From contig JAJXUD010000032.1 in the NCBI GenBank assembly GCA_021783235.1, positions 1-48,350 on the forward strand: a DNA stretch of 48,350 nt, read 5' to 3'. The translations under genes and the position numbers were made by a program. The notes beneath the pieces are model-generated. The model saw only the letters and a list, made by a program, of their open reading frames with translations, was not told where the DNA came from and made no database searches. Source of the stretch: Myxococcales bacterium (GTDB lineage Bacteria; Myxococcota; Myxococcia; Myxococcales; JAKAPL01). Within the stretch, counting starts at the first letter, position 1, and the number at the start of each line of letters is the position of its first letter. This document shows, in pieces, positions 19,464 to 29,090 of this stretch.

Positions 19464-19847
19464 ATGGTGCATATCACCGTGCTCCACCCCTTCGCCTCCC
19501 TCTGGCTCCAGGCCTCGCCGGCCCAGAGCTGCACCGATCCGCAGGTCCTCCTGCCCTTCGCCGCCATCGCGGCCGTCTTCTACTTCGTGCTCTTCCGGCC
19601 GCAGCAGAAGCAGGCGGCCCAGCACAAGCAGCTGCTCGCGAGCCTCAAGAAGGGCGACGCCGTCGTCACCCAGGCGGGCCTGTTCGCGAAGATCCACTCG
19701 GTCGGCGACAAGGACGTGGTCCTCGAGATCGGCGGGGGCACCAAGGTGCGCTGGCTCAAGAGCCAGATCGCCGCGGTCGAGAAGCCCGCCGAGGGCGACG
19801 GCGCCGACGCCGACAAGGCCAAGGCCGACAAGAAGGAGCAAGCATGA
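19464..19847 (+). CDS. yajC: Sec translocase accessory subunit YajC
   Basis: A 127-residue single-pass inner-membrane protein. Residues 27-43 form the membrane helix (VLLPFAAIAAVFYFVLF), followed by the family signature RPQQKQAAQHKQLLASLKKG and VVTQAGLFAKI. YajC associates with SecDF to help protein export. The acidic/basic tail (ADKAKADKKEQA) is normal. It is the first gene of a tight operon: its stop overlaps the secD start (ATGA). The start ATG at 19464 has no strong ribosome-binding site, but the downstream hydrophobic segment and family length fit. Confidence 0.92.
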   Translation: MVHITVLHPFASLWLQASPAQSCTDPQVLLPFAAIAAVFYFVLFRPQQKQAAQHKQLLASLKKGDAVVTQAGLFAKIHSVGDKDVVLEIGGGTKVRWLKSQIAAVEKPAEGDGADADKAKADKKEQA

Positions 19848-21616
19848 CGAGGTCTTGGTGGTGGAGGACGATCCTCATCCTCGGCGTCGTCGGCTACGCG
19901 GTCTACTACCTCGTGCCCTCGTGGGTCTACTTCCGGCTGCCCGCCGACGAGCGCAACGACAGCTCGCTGCTCGAGAAGCTGACGCCCCACTGGGCCCCGA
20001 AGAAGCATCTGAACCTCGGGCTCGATCTGCAGGGCGGCATCGAGCTGGTCATGGGCGTCGACGCCGACAAGGCCATGCGCGACAAGGCCATGCGCCGGGC
20101 CGACGACCTGCGGCGGATCGCCGGCGACAAGAAGGTGCCCTTCAAGGAGATCAAGTCCGTCCAGGGACAGCCCGAGATCGCGCTCGTCGGGGCGAGCCCC
20201 GCGGAGGCCAAGGCGCTCGCCGACCTCGCGCAGGAGCAGTTCCCCGACAACTTCCGCGTCGTCTCCTCCGAGGGGAACCAGACGATCGTGGGCTTCCAGG
20301 ACGCCTGGGTCAGGAAGCAGAAGGACGACACGGTGGACCAGGCCGTCAAGAGCCTGCGCAACCGGATCGACAAGTGGGGCGTCAGCGAGGCCGAGATCAA
20401 GCGGATCCGCGGCTCCGACGGCATCCAGATCCAGCTCCCCGGCTTCAAGGACCCCGAGCGCGCGAAGCAGCTCCTCGGCCAGACCGCGCAGCTCGAGTTC
20501 AAGATCGTCGACGACGACGACCGGAGCCTCGCGAAGGTCGAGCACGAGCTGCCCCAGGGCATCCACTACGGAATGGACGGCGCCATGCCGTACCTCTGCT
20601 CGCAGGATCGGCTGGCGCTCGAGAAGTTCACCGCGGGCAAGGCGCCGGAGGGCGACGAGTACGGCGTCGAGAAGGTCGAGGCGCTCGCCCCCGACGCGAA
20701 GAGCCCGCCCTGCGACGTCCCCTACTACCGGACCCTCACCCTTCACGCGAAGACCGAGGTGACGGGCGATCAGCTCACCGACGCCCGGGTCCAGCTCGAC
20801 AGCTCGGGGGGCATCCAGAAGCCGGTGGTCGGCTTCACGCTCGACCGCGAAGGCGCCGAGAAGTTCGGCGAGCTGACCGGCGCGAACATCGGCAAGAGGC
20901 TCGCCATCGTGCTCGACGGCATGGTCAACTCGGCGCCGGTGATCCAGTCGAAGATCACCGACAGCGGCCAGATCACGCTCGGCGGCCTGAAGAGCCAGCA
21001 GGAGATCTACCAGGAGGCGAGCGACCTCGCCCTCGTGCTCAAGGCGGGCGCCCTGCCGGCGCCGGTCCGGATCCTCGAGGAGCGGACGGTCGGTGCCTCG
21101 CTCGGGCCCGAGCTCATCCGCAAGGGGACCTGGGGCGCGCTCGCGGGCCTCTTCATCGTCTGGCTCTTCATGGCCTTCTACTACCGGATGTCCGGCTTCG
21201 TGGCGGACGTCGCGCTCGCCGTCAACGGCCTGCTCCTCCTCGCGGCGATGGCGATGTTCGGCTCCACCCTCACGCTCCCCGGCATCGCCGGCACGGTGCT
21301 GACGCTCGGCATGGCGGTCGACGCGAACGTGCTCATCAACGAGCGCATTCGCGAGGAGCTGCGCGCCGGCAAGACCTCGCGCGGCGCGGTGGACGCGGGC
21401 TACGACAAGGTCTTCTGGACCATCGTCGACGGACACGTGACCGCCTTCGTCGCGGGCGCGATCCTCTATTACACGGGCACCGGACCGGTGAAGGGCTTCG
21501 CCGTCACCCTGATGATCGGCCTCGCCGCGTCGATGTTCACCTCGATCGTGGTGACGCGGCAGATCATCGACGTCCTCGTGCGTCGCAGCGGGACGGTCCG
21601 CCGGGCCGCGGCCTAG
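19844..21616 (+). CDS. secD: Protein translocase subunit SecD
   Basis: A 590-residue inner-membrane protein of the RND superfamily that uses the proton gradient to pull proteins out of SecYEG on the periplasmic side. The N-terminal helix (WWWRTILILGVVGYAVYYLV) precedes the signature LNLGLDLQGGIELVMGVD. The large P1 domain fills about 70-420, and five membrane helices follow, with GMAVDANVLINERIREELR and TGTGPVKGFAVTLMIGLAASM. The Cys-containing insert around residues 250-290 appears longer than in E. coli. It overlaps yajC by 4 nt; secF starts 9 nt downstream. Confidence 0.96.
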   Translation: MTRSWWWRTILILGVVGYAVYYLVPSWVYFRLPADERNDSSLLEKLTPHWAPKKHLNLGLDLQGGIELVMGVDADKAMRDKAMRRADDLRRIAGDKKVPFKEIKSVQGQPEIALVGASPAEAKALADLAQEQFPDNFRVVSSEGNQTIVGFQDAWVRKQKDDTVDQAVKSLRNRIDKWGVSEAEIKRIRGSDGIQIQLPGFKDPERAKQLLGQTAQLEFKIVDDDDRSLAKVEHELPQGIHYGMDGAMPYLCSQDRLALEKFTAGKAPEGDEYGVEKVEALAPDAKSPPCDVPYYRTLTLHAKTEVTGDQLTDARVQLDSSGGIQKPVVGFTLDREGAEKFGELTGANIGKRLAIVLDGMVNSAPVIQSKITDSGQITLGGLKSQQEIYQEASDLALVLKAGALPAPVRILEERTVGASLGPELIRKGTWGALAGLFIVWLFMAFYYRMSGFVADVALAVNGLLLLAAMAMFGSTLTLPGIAGTVLTLGMAVDANVLINERIREELRAGKTSRGAVDAGYDKVFWTIVDGHVTAFVAGAILYYTGTGPVKGFAVTLMIGLAASMFTSIVVTRQIIDVLVRRSGTVRRAAA

Positions 21617-21625
21617 GAGAGAGAG

Positions 21626-22855
<1,230 letters not shown>

Positions 22856-22868
22856 CGACGCCGTCCGC

Positions 22869-23249
22869 TCAGAGCGGCTGCGGGCTCAGCTCGGCCGCGG
22901 AGGCGGCGTAGACCGCCCGCTCGAGCGCCTCGAGCTCGAAGGGCGCCGCCAGCGTGGCGCTGGCCCCCATCTCGTGGGCCCGGCTCGCCTGGCTGCGCGG
23001 GTCGGTCATGAGGCAGACGATCAGTGCCCCCCAGGCCCTCAGAAATAGGGCCTCTTCGACCTCGCCCGCCGGGTCGAGCGGCAGGTAGAAGATCCCCGCC
23101 TGCGGCTCGAACTGCTCGGCCAGCGCGCATCGCTGGCCGACCGGGAGCCGATGGTCGCAGAGCTGGACCTGGTCTCCATTCTGCGTGAAGACGTAGGAGA
23201 TCGCTTCGATGACTTCGCAGGCGTCCGGACCACACAGCACGAGCCGCAT
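22869..23249 (-). CDS. Small cytoplasmic protein, possibly a degenerate receiver domain
   Basis: A 126-residue protein without signal peptide. The pattern MRLVLCGPDACEVIEAISYV at the start and DPRSQASRAHEMGASATLAA, then PFELEALERAVYAAS at the end resembles the beta1-alpha1 and beta5-alpha5 parts of a response-regulator receiver. The conserved Lys is replaced (LAAPFE) and no clear phospho-acceptor Asp is present, so it would be a phosphorylation-independent version. The start ATG at 23249 has a G-rich stretch 6 nt upstream; a GTG at 23297 is possible. A strong promoter lies at 23331-23359, leaving a leader of roughly 75 nt. The receiver reading is an inference from pattern only. Confidence 0.65.
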   Translation of the reverse strand: MRLVLCGPDACEVIEAISYVFTQNGDQVQLCDHRLPVGQRCALAEQFEPQAGIFYLPLDPAGEVEEALFLRAWGALIVCLMTDPRSQASRAHEMGASATLAAPFELEALERAVYAASAAELSPQPL

Positions 23250-23330
23250 CGGTTCCCCCCGGAACTCGAACTCACCCCGGGCGTCGGGGCCCCGCACTCC
23301 TGTGAAAAAAGGACTTCACTACCCGAACGG

Positions 23331-23359
23331 ATTGTAACGAGGGGCCGGCTGCTTGCCAA
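23331..23359 (-). promoter_or_regulatory. Promoter of the receiver-like gene
   Basis: On the minus strand TTGGCA (23354-23359), a 17-bp spacer and a perfect TACAAT (23331-23336). The transcript would carry a leader of about 75 nt containing GTGAA...TTCAC around a T run. Confidence 0.75.
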
Positions 23360-23374
23360 GGGGAAGACGCCCTC

Positions 23375-23896
23375 TCAGCGCCTCTTCTTCTCGATCGGCT
23401 GGCCGTCGGCGCCGAGCACGACCACCCGGAGCTGCCCGGTCGACCGGATCGCCTGCCGCTGCCGCGCGCCCATCGTGTGCCGCTCGGCCCGCGTCAGCTT
23501 GCCCTGCGCGCTGGCGGCGAGCTGCGTCTCGGGGGAGGGCCGCTTGCGCCGCGCGGGGCGGATCCCGAAGTGGACGAGCTCGGCGTTCGAGGCGCCGAAC
23601 TTCAGCTTGATGAGCGTGGGCAGGTTGCGGACCCACGGCTCGGCGGCGAGCACGGCCGCCTCGAGCGCGACGAGCTTCTGGCGCGCCGCGACGAGGGCGT
23701 CCCGCTGCTCCTCGCGCCTCTCTTCGACGGCCCGGAGGAGCGAGAGCAGCGCGCTCGTCGTGACCGTCTTTCCCTCGACCTCGATCGGGCCGAAGCTCGC
23801 GCCGAAGCGGGCGAGCCCGCCGGCGAGGGCCCGGGCCCTCTTCTCGAAGCCGTGCTCGATCGCGTACTGCGCCCGGTTCCTCGCCCTTCTCGGCAT
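23375..23896 (-). CDS. Small basic helical protein next to a tandem-repeat array
   Basis: A 173-residue protein with no signal peptide, membrane segment or known catalytic motif. The N-terminus is Arg-rich (MPRRARNRAQYAIEHGFEKR). Residues about 45-90 are a long amphipathic, coiled-coil-like helix (LLRAVEERREEQRDALVAAR). A conserved-looking block follows, LKFGASNAELVHFGIRP, then a basic linker and LTRAERHTMGARQRQAIRST. The tail reads GQLRVVVLGADGQPI, then KKRR. From memory, proteins with the TR-RHTMG-RQ block occur in several copies in Myxococcota, Acidobacteria and Planctomycetes with no assigned function; I cannot verify this. GGAGG is 9 nt before the ATG. TAGAAT at 23920-23925 (minus) could be its -10 box, with the -35 region inside the last repeat unit. 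Confidence 0.75.
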   Translation of the reverse strand: MPRRARNRAQYAIEHGFEKRARALAGGLARFGASFGPIEVEGKTVTTSALLSLLRAVEERREEQRDALVAARQKLVALEAAVLAAEPWVRNLPTLIKLKFGASNAELVHFGIRPARRKRPSPETQLAASAQGKLTRAERHTMGARQRQAIRSTGQLRVVVLGADGQPIEKKRR

Positions 23897-23930
23897 CGCG
23901 CGGGACCTCCAGGGCCCCCATTCTACCTCA

Positions 23931-24182
23931 GGGTGCCGGCACCAAGGGCTCGAAGTGACCCCGGCGAGCGACGGGTGCCGGCCCCAGCGGCTCGAAGCTG
24001 CTCTGGCGCACGACAGGTGCCGGCCCCAACGGCTCGAAGTGACCCCGGCGAGCCTCGGGTGCCGGCCCCAACGGCTCGAAGCTACTCTGGTGAACGACAG
24101 GGGCCGGCCCCAACGGCTCGAGGCCGCCCCGGCGAGCGACGGGTGCCGGCACCAGCCGCTCGAAGCGCCCTTCCTCGAGCTC
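23931..24182. repeat. Six-unit 42-bp tandem array with alternating variants
   Basis: Six head-to-tail units of exactly 42 bp start at 23931, 23973, 24015, 24057, 24099 and 24141. Each has a conserved ~25-bp core (GGTGCCGGCCCCAACGGCTC then GAAG, plus strand) and a ~17-bp segment that alternates. Units 1, 3 and 5 carry the CCCCGGCGAGC form; units 2 and 4 carry the CT-CTCTGG form; unit 6 has diverged. The array begins 8 bp after the stop of the lipoprotein gene and ends 34 bp before the small basic protein gene, both on the minus strand. Because 42 is a multiple of 3, several frames stay open; none has its own start codon. Confidence 0.95.
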
Positions 24183-24190
24183 GGTGAAGC

Positions 24191-26971
24191 CTAGCGGACG
24201 GCGTGCAGCAGGCCGTCGTCCGAGACGAAGAAGACCGTGCCGTCGGGGCCGATGGCGGGGGACGAGCTGATCCGGCCGTGGGTCGCGAGCTTGAAGCGCT
24301 GCGAGCCGTCGGGGTTGACCGCGTAGAACGTGCCGTCGGCCGTGCCGAAGAAGATCGTTCCGTCGCCGCCGATGGCGACGGCCGTGTCGAGGTCGGAGGA
24401 GGTCTTGAAGGGGAAGCCCGACTTCAGGCTGCCGGTCGCGCCGTCCACCGCGTAGAGGCCGTCGACGTTGCCGACGTAGACGGTGCCGTCGGCGGCGATG
24501 GCGGGGGCCGAGTTGCCGACGTCGGCGTTGAAGAGGCCGGAGCCGGTGAAGGGGCTGAAGTTGCCGGGCGTCGTCCCCGACGGCATGCCGTTGAAGACCC
24601 AGTGCTGCTGCCCGTTCGCGGGGTCGATGGCGGCGAGCGTCGTCTGCCCGCTGTTGCCGGTCTGCGTGCCGACCTCGATCATGAGCCAGCCCGTGTGCTG
24701 CTCGTCGTAGGCGAGGTCGGAGTTCTGGAGGAAGCCGCCGCCGGAGCCGACCGTGACGCCCGCGGCGGGCCAGGCCGGGATGGCCTGGAAGCCGGACTCG
24801 GGGGCGGTGACGCCGAAGCAGAGGGCGCCGCAGCACCAGTAGCTCTGGTCGTTCTGATCGATGGCGACCGCGACCCGCTCCATGCCCCAGGGCAGGATCA
24901 GCGTGTTCGACTGGGTGAGGCTGCCGTTCGAGCCGGTCTGGTAGGTGACCGTCTGGCCGAAGTCGTCCCCGTCGAACAGAAGGCCGTCCTGGCCGATGCT
25001 GGGGTTCACGTCGAAGCCGTCGGCGCCCTGGCAGCCGCCGCTCGAGTTCCCGTTGGCGGCGTTGCTGCCGCCCGCGGCGCAGCCGGTCGGGGGGCCGATC
25101 TGGAAGAGGATCTTTCCGGTGGCGGAATCGATGTGGTAGAGCTGCGCCGGCTGCATGCTCGCCGAATCCGTCCCCGACTCGAGGTAGATCGTGCCGTCGG
25201 CGGCGAGGATCGGCGTCGCCGGGTGCTCGTCGGGGTTCGGCGCGAGCAGCGAGTCCTTCCAGAGGATGTTCCCGCCGGGGTCGACGGCGACGAAGGTGCC
25301 GTCCATCCCGAGCTGGTAGACCGTCCCGTCGGGCCCGACGATGGGGGAGTTCAGGTAGCTCGGGTTCGGGTTGACCATTCCCTCCATGCCGCCCGCGCTC
25401 TGCGGCACGGCGAGCTGCACGGTCCAGAGCTCGGTCCCCTGGTTCGCCGAGGTGTCGGCCTGGCTGCGCCCCTGGTCCGTGTTGTCGGCGTGCCACTTCG
25501 GCCAGCCGTCGGCGTAGGGGCCGCTTCCCTTGACGTAGGCGGAGAGCGGCACCGCGCCGTTCGCCCGCACCGGGTCGTTGCTCTGGAAGACGATGCGGCC
25601 CGTGTGCAGGAGCGGCGTCCCGCTGGAGGTGAGATCGCAGGTCACGGCGATGGTCGTGCTCTGCGCCGGATGGATCGTGAGGCTCGCGGCCTGGGCCGGG
25701 TCGAGGGTGAAGGCCGGGTCCGTCCCGGGGGAGAGGCCGATCCCGCTGACGGCGCAGTCCTGGGCCCCGCTGTTCGTGAGGGTCACGGACTTCGTGACCG
25801 CCGTGCCGACGCCCGGGTTGCCGAAGTTGATCGACGGCGGCTGGATCGCGAGGGTGCACGGGTTCGGCTTGCCGTTCCCGAAGAGCTGGTCGGTCGCGAG
25901 CTCGGCCGGCACCTGAGCCTGTTGTCCCCCCGCGAGGAGGGGCTGGGTGACCGCCGTCAGAACGTCCTGGTCGTTGCCGGTCTGGCTCGCCGTGTAGGAG
26001 ACGGTCGCGGTGACGCTCGCGCCCGGCAGGATCGTCTGCGGCAGCGCGAACGACTCGCTCACGGAGAAGGGGCTCTGCGGGTTCTGCGTCGTCAGGCTCG
26101 TCAGCGCGACCGCCGCGAGCCCCTGGTTCGTGAGGGTGACCTGCTGCGAGCTGTTCGTGCCCACCGGCACGTTCAGGAAGGAGACCGGGCTCGGGGAGAA
26201 GACGATCTGCCCGTCGACGCCGACGCCGCTGAGCGAGATCTGCTGCGGGTTGCAGGTCGCGCAGTCGAGGTAGGGGAGCAGCGCGCTCGCGGGGCCCTGC
26301 TGCCCGGGAGTGAAGGTGATCTGGAGGGTGAAGGAGCCATTGGCCTGAATCGGGCCGGGCGTCCCCGTCCAGCCGAAGGCCGACGCCTGGGTGCCCACGA
26401 TCGGCTGGACCTGGATCGGGCTCGAGGCGTCGGTCCCCGTGTTCGAGAAGGTCACGGCCAGGGTGGCGAAGGTCCCGACCTGGACGTTGCCGAAGTCGAG
26501 GGTCGTGGGCTTCACCCCGATGACGATGTTGCTGCCGTTGCCTCGGAGCGGCACCGTGTAGCTGGGCAGCGCGTTGCTGTTCGACTGGATGGTCAGCGTC
26601 CCGGTCTGCTCCCCGGTCTGCGCGGGCTGGAACTCGATGTAGATCGTCGCCTTCGCTCCCGCCTGGAGGCTGCTCCCGAAGGGCGCGTGGACGTTCGTGG
26701 TCTCGGTGAACGAGAACTCCGCGGGGCCGCTCTGCCCCTGGGTGAGCGAGACGGCCGAGATCGCGAGGTCGAGCGATCCCGTGTTCGTCAGGGTGACGGG
26801 GAGCACCTTGCGCTCGCCCACCGGGACGTCGCCGAAGTCCACCGGGTTCGGCGAGGCGGACGGGTGAGAGTCCTTCGAGACGAGCTGTCCCGCCCGATGC
26901 TGGCAGCCTCCGCAGCCCGGGGCGACCGCGACGAGGGTGAGCGCGAGCAGTCGCGAGATCGATCGGTTCAT
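24191..26971 (-). CDS. Lipoprotein with ASH (HYDIN-like) domains and PQQ-like beta-propeller
   Basis: A 926-residue lipoprotein; the signal ends at APGC (about Cys18). Residues about 40-490 hold four or more ASH/choice-of-anchor-D immunoglobulin-like domains, each with a PSSVxFGNVxVGT-type start (NPVDFGDVPVGE, TLDFGNVQVGT, PVSFLNVPVGT, SINFGNPGVGT). The C-terminal half is a beta-propeller of PQQ-like blades recurring as GPDGTVY, AADGTIY, GQDGLLF, AADGTVYVGNVDGLYAVD and GGDGTIFFGTADGTFYAV. It is probably an envelope binding or scaffold protein. No PQQ-enzyme catalytic residues are evident. The ATG at 26971 has GGAGG 7 nt upstream; an upstream in-frame start (27007) would spoil the signal peptide. 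The stop is followed at once by the 42-bp array. Confidence 0.85.
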   Translation of the reverse strand: MNRSISRLLALTLVAVAPGCGGCQHRAGQLVSKDSHPSASPNPVDFGDVPVGERKVLPVTLTNTGSLDLAISAVSLTQGQSGPAEFSFTETTNVHAPFGSSLQAGAKATIYIEFQPAQTGEQTGTLTIQSNSNALPSYTVPLRGNGSNIVIGVKPTTLDFGNVQVGTFATLAVTFSNTGTDASSPIQVQPIVGTQASAFGWTGTPGPIQANGSFTLQITFTPGQQGPASALLPYLDCATCNPQQISLSGVGVDGQIVFSPSPVSFLNVPVGTNSSQQVTLTNQGLAAVALTSLTTQNPQSPFSVSESFALPQTILPGASVTATVSYTASQTGNDQDVLTAVTQPLLAGGQQAQVPAELATDQLFGNGKPNPCTLAIQPPSINFGNPGVGTAVTKSVTLTNSGAQDCAVSGIGLSPGTDPAFTLDPAQAASLTIHPAQSTTIAVTCDLTSSGTPLLHTGRIVFQSNDPVRANGAVPLSAYVKGSGPYADGWPKWHADNTDQGRSQADTSANQGTELWTVQLAVPQSAGGMEGMVNPNPSYLNSPIVGPDGTVYQLGMDGTFVAVDPGGNILWKDSLLAPNPDEHPATPILAADGTIYLESGTDSASMQPAQLYHIDSATGKILFQIGPPTGCAAGGSNAANGNSSGGCQGADGFDVNPSIGQDGLLFDGDDFGQTVTYQTGSNGSLTQSNTLILPWGMERVAVAIDQNDQSYWCCGALCFGVTAPESGFQAIPAWPAAGVTVGSGGGFLQNSDLAYDEQHTGWLMIEVGTQTGNSGQTTLAAIDPANGQQHWVFNGMPSGTTPGNFSPFTGSGLFNADVGNSAPAIAADGTVYVGNVDGLYAVDGATGSLKSGFPFKTSSDLDTAVAIGGDGTIFFGTADGTFYAVNPDGSQRFKLATHGRISSSPAIGPDGTVFFVSDDGLLHAVR

Positions 26972-27054
26972 CGGGTGCCTCCGCCACGAAGAAATTTCGG
27001 GATCCATACCAGCGGCGCCCTCGAAAGGACAGCCCCTCGTGCTAAGGGTTCGCC

Positions 27055-28788
27055 GTGCGCTGGCGACTCGGCTGGACGGAGGGCGAGGACGAGGGGGACG
27101 CGCGCCCCCTGGCCCGCGATCTCGGGCTCCACCCGCTCGTCGCGCGGATCCTCGCTCGCCGCGGCCTCTCGTCCCCGGAGGCCGCGCGCGCCTTCCTCGA
27201 GCCGGGCCTCGGCGAGCTGCCCGACCCGTTCCTCTTTCGCGACATGGAGAGGGCCGTCCAGCGGATCGTCCGCGCCGTCGAGGAGGGCGAGGCGGTCGTC
27301 GCCTACGGCGACTACGACGTCGACGGCGTCTCCTCGGCCGCGCAGCTCGTCTCGTTCTTGCGGGCGGTGGGCGCCCGGGCCGACTGGTACGTCCCCCACC
27401 GGCTCCGGGAGGGCTATGGGCTCAACGCCGAGGCGCTCGAGCGGCTGCGGGGGCAGGGCGCGGGGCTCGTCGTCGCGCTCGACTGCGGAATCGGCGCCGT
27501 CGCCGAGGTGGACCGCGCCGCCGCGCTCGGGCTCGACGTCGTCGTGGTGGACCACCACCGGCCGAGCCCCGAGCTGCCGCGGGCCGTCGCCGTCTTGAAC
27601 CCGCTCCAGCCCGACTGCGCCTTCCCCGAGAAGCGGCTCGCCGCCGCGGGCGTCACCTTCTTCCTCCTCATGGCGCTGCGCCGCCGGCTCCGCGAGCGGG
27701 GCCGCTTCGGCCCGGCCCGCCCCGAGCCCAACCTGCGGGCCTTCCTCGACCTCGTCGCCCTCGGGACGGTGGCCGACGTGGTGCCGCTCCTCGGCGTCAA
27801 CCGGCGGCTCGTCCGCGAGGGGCTCGTGGAGCTCGACCGGACCCGGCGGCCCGGCATCCGGGCGCTCTGCGACGTGGCCGGGCTCGATCCGCAGCTGCCG
27901 CTCACGGCCGGGCAGGTCGGCTTTCGGCTGGCGCCCCGCCTCAACGCGGCCGGCCGGCTCGACGACGCCGGCCTGTCGGTCCGGCTGCTCCTCGCGGAGG
28001 AGTGGGGCGACGCGGTCCGCCTGGCCCGCGAGCTCGACCGGGAGAACGAGCAGCGGCGCGCCCTCGAGGCGAGCCTCACCGCCGAGGCGATGGCCCAGGC
28101 CGAGGGTCGCCTCGCCTCGGCCTCGCCACCCAAGGCGCTCGTCCTCTCGGGCGAGGGCTGGCACCCGGGGGTGGTCGGCATCGTCGCCTCCCGGGTCGTC
28201 GAGCGGACGGGGCGCCCGGCGCTGCTCCTCGGCCTCGAGGGCGAGCTGGCGCGCGGCAGCGGTCGCAGCCTCGCCGGCTTCGACCTCCACGCCGCGGTGG
28301 CCGAGGCCGGCGACCTGCTCGACCGCTTCGGGGGCCACCGGATGGCCGTCGGCCTGCAGCTTCCCCGCTCGAAGCTGCCGGCGCTTCGGGCCCGGCTCGA
28401 GGCCGCGGCGGCCGAGCGGCTGTCCGACGAGCTGCTCGGCCCGAGCTGCCACGTCGATCTGCCGATCGACGCCGCCGAGATCGACGAGCGGCTCGCGGGC
28501 GACCTCGGCCGGCTCGCCCCGTTCGGCGCGGGCAACCCCGAGCCCGTCTTCGCCGCCTTCGGCGTGCGGGGAAAGGCTCGGCTCCTCGCGGCGAAGGCCG
28601 AGGGCGCCGAGCCGCACCTCAAGGTCGAGCTCGGTGGGCGGCTGACGGGCATCGGCTTCGGGCTCGGCCGCTCGCTCGATCTCTTCAGCGGGCCGGTGGA
28701 CGCCGCCTTCCACGTCGCGCTCGACGAGTGGCGGGGCCGCCGCCAGCTGCAGCTTCGGCTCCGCTCGGTCCGCGCCGCGCTGCGCTGA
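27055..28788 (+). CDS. recJ: Single-stranded-DNA exonuclease RecJ
   Basis: A 577-residue 5'-3' ssDNA exonuclease of recombination and mismatch repair. The DHH phosphoesterase core is clear: YGDYDVDGVSS (metal motif), VALDCGIGA, and VDHHRPSP, which gives the family its name. The DHHA1 part has GWHPGVVGIVASRVVE and GSGRSLAGFDLHAA, then FGGHRMAVGLQL. A C-terminal OB-like region follows. Length is normal. The start is GTG at 27055, 6 nt after a TAAGGG sequence that could be a -10 box, so the message may be leaderless; no good ribosome-binding site is present. It is divergent from the lipoprotein gene at 24191-26971. Confidence 0.94.
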   Translation: MRWRLGWTEGEDEGDARPLARDLGLHPLVARILARRGLSSPEAARAFLEPGLGELPDPFLFRDMERAVQRIVRAVEEGEAVVAYGDYDVDGVSSAAQLVSFLRAVGARADWYVPHRLREGYGLNAEALERLRGQGAGLVVALDCGIGAVAEVDRAAALGLDVVVVDHHRPSPELPRAVAVLNPLQPDCAFPEKRLAAAGVTFFLLMALRRRLRERGRFGPARPEPNLRAFLDLVALGTVADVVPLLGVNRRLVREGLVELDRTRRPGIRALCDVAGLDPQLPLTAGQVGFRLAPRLNAAGRLDDAGLSVRLLLAEEWGDAVRLARELDRENEQRRALEASLTAEAMAQAEGRLASASPPKALVLSGEGWHPGVVGIVASRVVERTGRPALLLGLEGELARGSGRSLAGFDLHAAVAEAGDLLDRFGGHRMAVGLQLPRSKLPALRARLEAAAAERLSDELLGPSCHVDLPIDAAEIDERLAGDLGRLAPFGAGNPEPVFAAFGVRGKARLLAAKAEGAEPHLKVELGGRLTGIGFGLGRSLDLFSGPVDAAFHVALDEWRGRRQLQLRLRSVRAALR

Positions 28789-28886
28789 CAGGGGCGAGGC
28801 CACGGGCGGGCGTGGCCGCTCTCGCCCGCGGCGAGCTTCTTGCAGCTTCAGCCGTCGGCCGGGCTGGCGGCCGAGGGAGGCGTGCA

Positions 28887-29090
28887 ATGCAGATCGACCC
28901 GATTTGCGGGAAGCGGCTGGAGGCGGAGGCGGGGGCCCCGACGGCCGAATACAAGAAGCGGCGCTACTACTTCTGCTCCGACCGCTGCCAGAAGCTCTTC
29001 GAGCAGCGGACCGAACGGAGCCGGATGAGCCACCTCGCGAAGGTCGGCGCGCTGCTCTCGAACGGGAAGGTGCGCTGGGGCCTCGCCTAG
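28887..29090 (+). CDS. YHS-domain protein
   Basis: A 67-residue protein consisting of one YHS (TRASH-like) module: DPICGKRLEAEAGAPTAEYK, then RRYYFCSDRCQKLFEQ. The Cys residues (one early, two in CSDRC) can bind a metal, as in YHS domains of copper ATPases and monooxygenases. A short basic tail follows (KVGALLSNGKVRWGLA). GAGGGAGG lies 9 nt before the ATG. It is 98 nt after recJ, separated by a GGCCACG/CGTGGCC hairpin (28798-28817), so it is probably expressed separately. A metal sensor or chaperone role is possible but not shown. Confidence 0.8.
   Translation: MQIDPICGKRLEAEAGAPTAEYKKRRYYFCSDRCQKLFEQRTERSRMSHLAKVGALLSNGKVRWGLA

Noticed and set aside
23931-24182. CRISPR array
   Set aside because: Units are nearly identical over their full 42 bp, with no unique spacers, and no cas gene is in the window.
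23931-24182. TIGR-type guide array (Tas systems)
   Set aside because: The two alternating variable segments prompted the idea, but the segments repeat rather than being unique and the adjacent protein shows no Nop, RuvC or HNH signature that I can see.
23928-24190. Protein-coding repeat (FEPLGPAP units of 14 residues, minus strand)
   Set aside because: The frame has no own start codon and is a different frame from the preceding lipoprotein, which ends at 24191; the openness follows from high GC and a period divisible by three.
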